Origin: Planctomycetales bacterium
Lineage (GTDB): Bacteria; Planctomycetota; Planctomycetia; Pirellulales; Thermoguttaceae
Direction of reading: 5' to 3'
DNA: 9,769 nt
Assembly (NCBI GenBank): GCA_007122045.1
Contig: SKJM01000860.1
Coordinates: 1-9,769, forward strand
Part shown: one piece after another, positions 6,811-9,769 of the stretch
Position numbering within the stretch: the first letter of the stretch is position 1
Layout: each line of letters starts with the position of its first letter
Position numbers and translations under genes: made by a program
The notes under the pieces: generated by a model
What the model saw: the letters and a program-made list of their open reading frames with translations, nothing else
The model's database searches: none
What the model was told of the DNA's origin: nothing

Positions 6811-7443
6811 ATGGACCCCGGCGTGAAAGTTGCAGCCGCCCTGAGCGTGCTGTTCACGGCGATCTGCATGGCCTTGCTGTTCTGGAGCGATCCGGGCAAT
6901 TCGGCGCCGCCGGCCGGCGGGCCGCTGAAGGTCCGGTCCGAGTCAGATCCGGCGGCCGCGGCGCCCCCACCGCCGCCGAAGCCCGATCTATTCTTTCCTC
7001 CGCTCGATACCGAACCGAACGCCGGACGACCGCCGACGATTCTTGCCCCCGGCGAGTCGGGGGCGGCCCCATGCGATTCGGAGGGTTGCCCCCTGCCGGC
7101 GCCGAGCCGGCCGCCTGCCGATGCCGAGGAGCGAACCGATTGGGGAACGGCCGCCGGCGTGAAGATGCCGGAACTTCACGTGCCCGCGGCCGACGAGGCC
7201 TCGGCGCCCCGCACCCACACCATCGTCGATGGCGATACGCTCACCGACCTGGCCCGCCGCTACCTGGGCGCGGCCGATCGGTACTTGGAGATCTACCAGT
7301 GGAACAGCGACGTGCTCACTCACCCCGACGTGTTGCCCATCGGCCGGCTCCTGCGCATCCCGCCGCGCATCCCGCCGGATTCCGGACCGCCGCGCGTGAT
7401 CGAGCGCCCGCTGGTGCCGGTGCGGAGGCCCTCGGAACATTAG
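6811..7443 (+). CDS. Membrane-anchored LysM-domain protein
   Basis: The protein has 210 residues when started at ATG 6811. Residues 5-25 are a hydrophobic helix (VKVAAALSVLFTAICMALLF), a signal anchor placing the rest outside the cytoplasm. Residues 27-130 are a Pro/Ala-rich low-complexity linker with a lone Cys pair (C88, C93). Residues 135-184 are a LysM domain: HTIVDGDTLTDLARRYLGA, then YLEIYQWN, and LPIGRLLRIPP. LysM domains bind N-acetylglucosamine-containing glycans such as peptidoglycan. The C-terminal 26 residues are Pro/Arg-rich. The reading frame is open back to 6574, but that stretch includes copy A of the repeat and the secDF terminator, so 6811 is preferred although no strong Shine-Dalgarno is visible (GGGAAAAG only). 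The gene ends 3 bases from the convergent hydrolase-fold gene. Its cellular role is unknown; anchoring or organising the cell envelope is an inference from the domain layout. Confidence 0.82.
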   Translation: MDPGVKVAAALSVLFTAICMALLFWSDPGNSAPPAGGPLKVRSESDPAAAAPPPPPKPDLFFPPLDTEPNAGRPPTILAPGESGAAPCDSEGCPLPAPSRPPADAEERTDWGTAAGVKMPELHVPAADEASAPRTHTIVDGDTLTDLARRYLGAADRYLEIYQWNSDVLTHPDVLPIGRLLRIPPRIPPDSGPPRVIERPLVPVRRPSEH

Positions 7444-7446
7444 CCG

Positions 7447-8451
7447 CTATTGGTGCGGGCGGCGTCGCTCTCGCCATTCGAATTCCCGGCCTCTAGCCCT
7501 CACGAGGCGAAGGTTGATGAACTGGGCGACGAACTGTTCGAGTTTCAGCCCCTGGCCCAGGATGTCGGTGCCCTGCAGCGCCGTATCCAATTCGGCATAG
7601 AAGAGGTCCCGCTCTTCGGCCGCGCGCTCGCGCGAGGGCTCGGGGCGATGGGGCCGGATCATGCCGTGGATCCGCCCCGCGTCGCGCACCGCCGCCGGCC
7701 GCCGCCCGCCCACCGCAATGAGCATGGATATTTCATTGCGAATTGCCGGGTGCCGCATCGCGTGCTGCAAGGGGAGCCCCTTGAACGACCACTCCGGCGA
7801 GATCAACACCAAGCCCTTCACGAACCGGCCAAGTTGCAAGGCGCCGTAGTCGGCGATGCTCCAATCGCGGGCGGCGTACAGCAGGGCAATGGAAGCGCCC
7901 ATTTCGGCCCCTACCAGGCACAGCCGATTCACGTTCAACACGCCCTCGTTGTTCCGTTCCCACAGGAAGCGGTTCACCGCTTCCATGTCGTCGAGCACCA
8001 TCTGCCGGAAATCGTCGGGCCGAAGCCGGTCGGCATCGAGGGGGCGGGGGAGCCGGGCGCTGGTCGTGCTGCGGCCGTGGCCGCGCAGGTCGGGCAGGAC
8101 GACCGCATGCCCGGCGCGCTGCAGCGCGCCGGCCAACTCCACGTAGTCCCGCCGGCTGCCCTTGTACGGGTGCAGCAGCACGACCGGAACGACGTCCTTA
8201 CCCGGCTCGATGGGCGGGTAATAGGTTACGGCCAACTCGACGGCATCGCGGGGGGTTTCAAGCCACAGGTCCTGCGGGGGCGGGATCTCCTCCTCGTCCT
8301 GGGCGGCTTGCCCGTACGCCTGGCGGGACGAAACACCGAGCACCACCACCAACAAGGCAGTCGAAGCCAGTGCCCAACATCGCAGCGGCGGAAAACCGGT
8401 GGAACCCGAGGTGCCACGGCTCCCACTGCGCGGCAGCGTCTTGGTTGTCAT
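7447..8451 (-). CDS. Secreted alpha/beta-hydrolase-fold protein lacking the usual nucleophile serine
   Basis: The protein has 334 residues. A basic N-terminus is followed by a hydrophobic segment (about 25-40, ALASTALLVVVLGV) and a possible cleavage after about residue 47 (AYG-QA), so it is probably exported. The alpha/beta-hydrolase core is clear: VVPVVLLHPYKGSRRDYVEL with an oxyanion-type HPYKG loop (94-98), AVVLPDLRGHGRST (117-129), LCLVGAEMGASIALLYAA (177-194), and VKGLVLISPEW (211-221). The nucleophile elbow, normally G-X-Ser-X-G, reads G181-A-E183-M-G185, so Glu stands where Ser, Cys or Asp is expected. I therefore expect a binding or non-classical protein rather than a normal esterase. 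The C-terminal third is charged and lacks an obvious catalytic Asp/His pair. A good Shine-Dalgarno AAGGAG (complement of 8461-8466) lies 9 bases before the ATG. It is divergent from gcvPB and convergent with the LysM gene. The fold is confident, the function unknown. Confidence 0.85.
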   Translation of the reverse strand: MTTKTLPRSGSRGTSGSTGFPPLRCWALASTALLVVVLGVSSRQAYGQAAQDEEEIPPPQDLWLETPRDAVELAVTYYPPIEPGKDVVPVVLLHPYKGSRRDYVELAGALQRAGHAVVLPDLRGHGRSTTSARLPRPLDADRLRPDDFRQMVLDDMEAVNRFLWERNNEGVLNVNRLCLVGAEMGASIALLYAARDWSIADYGALQLGRFVKGLVLISPEWSFKGLPLQHAMRHPAIRNEISMLIAVGGRRPAAVRDAGRIHGMIRPHRPEPSRERAAEERDLFYAELDTALQGTDILGQGLKLEQFVAQFINLRLVRARGREFEWRERRRPHQ

Positions 8452-8460
8452 GGGTCTGAT

Positions 8461-8466
8461 CTCCTT
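8461..8466 (-). promoter_or_regulatory. Ribosome binding site of the hydrolase-fold gene
   Basis: On the minus strand AAGGAG precedes the ATG at 8451 by 9 bases. It fixes the start of a protein whose N-terminal basic region is unusually long before the hydrophobic signal segment. Confidence 0.75.
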
Positions 8467-8474
8467 AACAAGGG

Positions 8475-8500
8475 GGGGTAAGGGCCGACTTCCCTACCCC
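8475..8500 (-). promoter_or_regulatory. Leader hairpin just upstream of the hydrolase Shine-Dalgarno
   Basis: GGGGTA-A-GGG (8475-8484) pairs with CCC-TACCCC (8492-8500), giving nine G-C/A-T pairs with one bulged A and a 7-base loop. It lies between the predicted -10 box and the ribosome binding site, 8 bases from the latter. It could affect translation or simply be a chance G/C-rich palindrome. If transcription starts at 8497 the outer pairs would be lost. Confidence 0.35.
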
Positions 8501-8503
8501 TAT

Positions 8504-8532
8504 ATACTAACTACGATTGGCTGGGGCGTCAA
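8504..8532 (-). promoter_or_regulatory. Candidate sigma-70-type promoter for the hydrolase-fold gene
   Basis: On the minus strand TTGACG (complement of 8527-8532, five of six consensus positions) is followed after exactly 17 bases by TAGTAT (complement of 8504-8509, four of six), in a locally AT-rich patch that stands out from the GC-rich surroundings. The predicted start near 8497 leaves a leader of about 45 bases with a good ribosome binding site. Confidence 0.55.
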
Positions 8533-8640
8533 GGTTCGCCACCTGCGCCCGCAACCGGCACTTTCGCCGGGGGGTACCCGTTCCCGTTGGAGTTCACGCT
8601 TTAGCGGGCCGAGCATCGCACATGCCTCAGATCGTGCCCA

Positions 8641-8668
8641 TTGACACGGCCTGACGACGCGTTAAAGT
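8641..8668 (+). promoter_or_regulatory. Candidate sigma-70-type promoter for gcvPB
   Basis: A perfect -35 TTGACA (8641-8646) is followed after 16 bases by TAAAGT (8663-8668, four of six consensus positions). The predicted start near 8675 gives a leader of about 180 bases that includes the whole of repeat copy B. The orientation matches gcvPB. Confidence 0.5.
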
Positions 8669-8710
8669 GAAGTTGGCCGGACGTCACTGCGAGGCAAGGA
8701 CCGGCCGAAG

Positions 8711-8791
8711 GGCGACAGTCCCATTTTCACGGCGGATACGGCGTTATCCGTGAGGAATACGTTCTCCGCCGCGAAAATTGGGACAGTCCCC
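8711..8791 (-). repeat. MITE-like inverted-repeat element, copy B (inverted relative to copy A)
   Basis: The element is 81 bp with imperfect terminal arms: GGCGACAGTCCCATTTTC... on the left and ...GCGAAAATTGGGACAGTCCC on the right. A central stem CGGATA (8733-8738) / TATCCG (8745-8750) has a 6-base loop. Read on the minus strand it aligns end to end with copy A at 6534-6613. The 30 bases at 8762-8791 match copy A with two mismatches and the 23 bases at 8711-8733 with two, while the centre has diverged. It lies in the predicted gcvPB leader. Confidence 0.82.
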
Positions 8792-8853
8792 CATGGATGC
8801 GGCACCGCCCGCACGTGGCATTACGGAAATCCAAGCCCGTCAGAAAGTGGACC

Positions 8854-9769
8854 ATGCGAAACCGGCAAGCGACCCAACTCCTGTTTGAGCTTTCCCGCCC
8901 CGGGGCCGCCGCCGCGCGGCTGCCCGCGTGCGACGTTCCCGAGCGGCCCCTGGGCGAGTTGCTGCCGGCCGAGGCGGTGAGCGACAGCCCGCCGCCGCTG
9001 CCGGAGCTTTCCGAGCCCGACGTGGTGCGCCACTACGTGAACCTCTCGCAGTGGAACATGTCGGTCGATACGCATTTCTATCCGCTCGGCTCGTGCACGA
9101 TGAAGTACAACCCGAAGCGGAACGAGCGGCTGGCGTCCCTGCCCGGGCTGGCCGACCTGCACCCGTACCAGCCCGAAGCGTCGATCCAGGGAATGCTCGA
9201 ACTGCTGTACGACTGCCAGGCGTTTTTGGCGGAGATTGCGGGCCTGCCGGGCGTCTCGCTCCAGCCGGCGGCCGGGGCGCAGGGCGAGTTGACCGCGCTG
9301 CTGGTGGCCGCGGCGTACTATCGCGACCGCGGCGAACGGCGCAGCGTGGTCCTGCTGCCCGACAGCGCCCACGGAACCAACCCCGCCAGTGCGGCGATGG
9401 CCGGCTTCCGGGCGGTGTCGGTGGGCAGCACGGCCGAGGGACTGGTGAACCTGGACGACCTGGCCGCGAAGCTCAATGATCAGGTGGCCGTCCTGATGAT
9501 CACCAACCCGAACACCCTGGGGCTGTTCGAGCGCCAAATTGGCGACGTCACCCGCATGGTGCACGAGGTGGGCGGCCTGGTGTACCTCGACGGGGCCAAC
9601 ATGAACGCCATCATGGGCCTGACGCGCCCCGGCGACTTCGGGGCCGACCTGATGCACTTCAACCCGCACAAGACCTTCAGCGGCCCGCACGGCGGCGGCG
9701 GCCCCGGCGCCGGTCCCATCGCGGTGACCAAAACGTTGGCGCCCTTCCTGCCCTCGCCCATCGTGGTCA
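8854..9769 (+). CDS. gcvPB: Glycine dehydrogenase (decarboxylating) subunit 2, GcvPB (3'-truncated by window)
   Basis: From the ATG at 8854 there are 305 visible residues and no stop; family members run to about 480-500, so roughly 60 percent is present. This is the PLP-binding subunit of the two-subunit P-protein, which decarboxylates glycine and passes aminomethyl to the lipoyl arm of GcvH in the glycine cleavage system in the cytoplasm. Clear motifs in order are LSQWNMSVDTHFYPLGSCTM, KYNPKRNE, LHPYQPEASIQG, LQPAAGAQGELT, DSAHGTNPASAAMAGF, MITNPNTLGLFE and YLDGANMNAIMG. The PLP lysine motif HFNPHKTFSGPHGGGGPGAG places the Schiff-base lysine at K273. The N-terminal 30 residues fit the family start. 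A -35/-10 pair lies at 8641-8668. The partner gcvPA, which often precedes gcvPB, is not upstream here: the next gene is divergent. Either gcvPA lies elsewhere or the cluster has been split. Confidence 0.97.
   Translation, partial: MRNRQATQLLFELSRPGAAAARLPACDVPERPLGELLPAEAVSDSPPPLPELSEPDVVRHYVNLSQWNMSVDTHFYPLGSCTMKYNPKRNERLASLPGLADLHPYQPEASIQGMLELLYDCQAFLAEIAGLPGVSLQPAAGAQGELTALLVAAAYYRDRGERRSVVLLPDSAHGTNPASAAMAGFRAVSVGSTAEGLVNLDDLAAKLNDQVAVLMITNPNTLGLFERQIGDVTRMVHEVGGLVYLDGANMNAIMGLTRPGDFGADLMHFNPHKTFSGPHGGGGPGAGPIAVTKTLAPFLPSPIVV

Larger units (their letters stand above)
8533..8853. other. Divergent intergenic region between hydrolase-fold gene and gcvPB
   Basis: No gene is supportable here. 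The region holds a plus-strand promoter candidate (8641-8668) and copy B of the MITE-like repeat (8711-8791). The stretch 8533-8640 shows nothing clear, and 8792-8853 is the immediate gcvPB leader with only a weak AAAGTGG before the start. Confidence 0.5.

Noticed and set aside
7450..8481. A 343-codon plus-strand open frame opposite the hydrolase-fold gene.
   Set aside because: The minus-strand frame has a signal peptide, an alpha/beta-hydrolase core, a Shine-Dalgarno and a promoter. The plus-strand frame has none of these and reads as antisense composition.
8821..9690. A 289-codon minus-strand open frame opposite gcvPB.
   Set aside because: The plus strand encodes GcvPB with all its motifs, and the minus-strand product is His/Gln/Arg/Val-rich without domains.

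Overview
This GC-rich window looks like chromosomal DNA of a planctomycete, probably of the Pirellulales type. That is inferred from gene content: a HEAT-repeat protein beside a secreted DUF1080 (3-keto-disaccharide hydrolase) protein, a YajC / fused SecDF pair, a membrane-anchored LysM protein, a secreted alpha/beta-hydrolase-fold protein, and a split-type glycine decarboxylase subunit. There are no tRNA or rRNA genes, CRISPR arrays, transposase genes or phage genes that I can support. The window is mainly housekeeping and envelope genes, and I did not find a convincing new multi-gene system.

Layout. Positions 1-1600 (+) are the 3' part of a HEAT-repeat protein carrying an inserted beta-rich module. 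Positions 1736-2404 (+) encode a secreted DUF1080 protein, followed by a perfect 26-bp palindrome. An intergenic stretch of about 450 bases holds a candidate promoter and several inverted repeats. It leads into yajC (2851-3195, +) and secDF (3343-6513, +), the accessory part of the Sec translocase. SecDF carries nine tandem 7-residue Pro/Glu repeats inside its second periplasmic domain. A rho-independent terminator lies at 6668-6699. A LysM protein (6811-7443, +) then runs tail-to-tail, with a 3-base gap, into an alpha/beta-hydrolase-fold protein on the minus strand (7447-8451). In that protein the nucleophile-elbow serine is replaced by glutamate. Divergent from it, gcvPB (8854 to the window end, +) begins after its own candidate promoter.

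The most notable non-genic signal is a pair of MITE-like elements of about 80 bp (6534-6613 and 8711-8791). They are related to each other, in opposite orientation, and bracket the LysM/hydrolase pair. One lies in the 3' untranslated region of secDF and the other in the predicted 5' leader of gcvPB.

Functional links. YajC and SecDF work together with SecYEG, and probably export the signal-peptide-bearing DUF1080 and hydrolase-fold proteins. GcvPB belongs to the glycine cleavage system and needs a GcvPA partner, which is not in this window. Most strand shadows (long antisense frames caused by high GC) were rejected.
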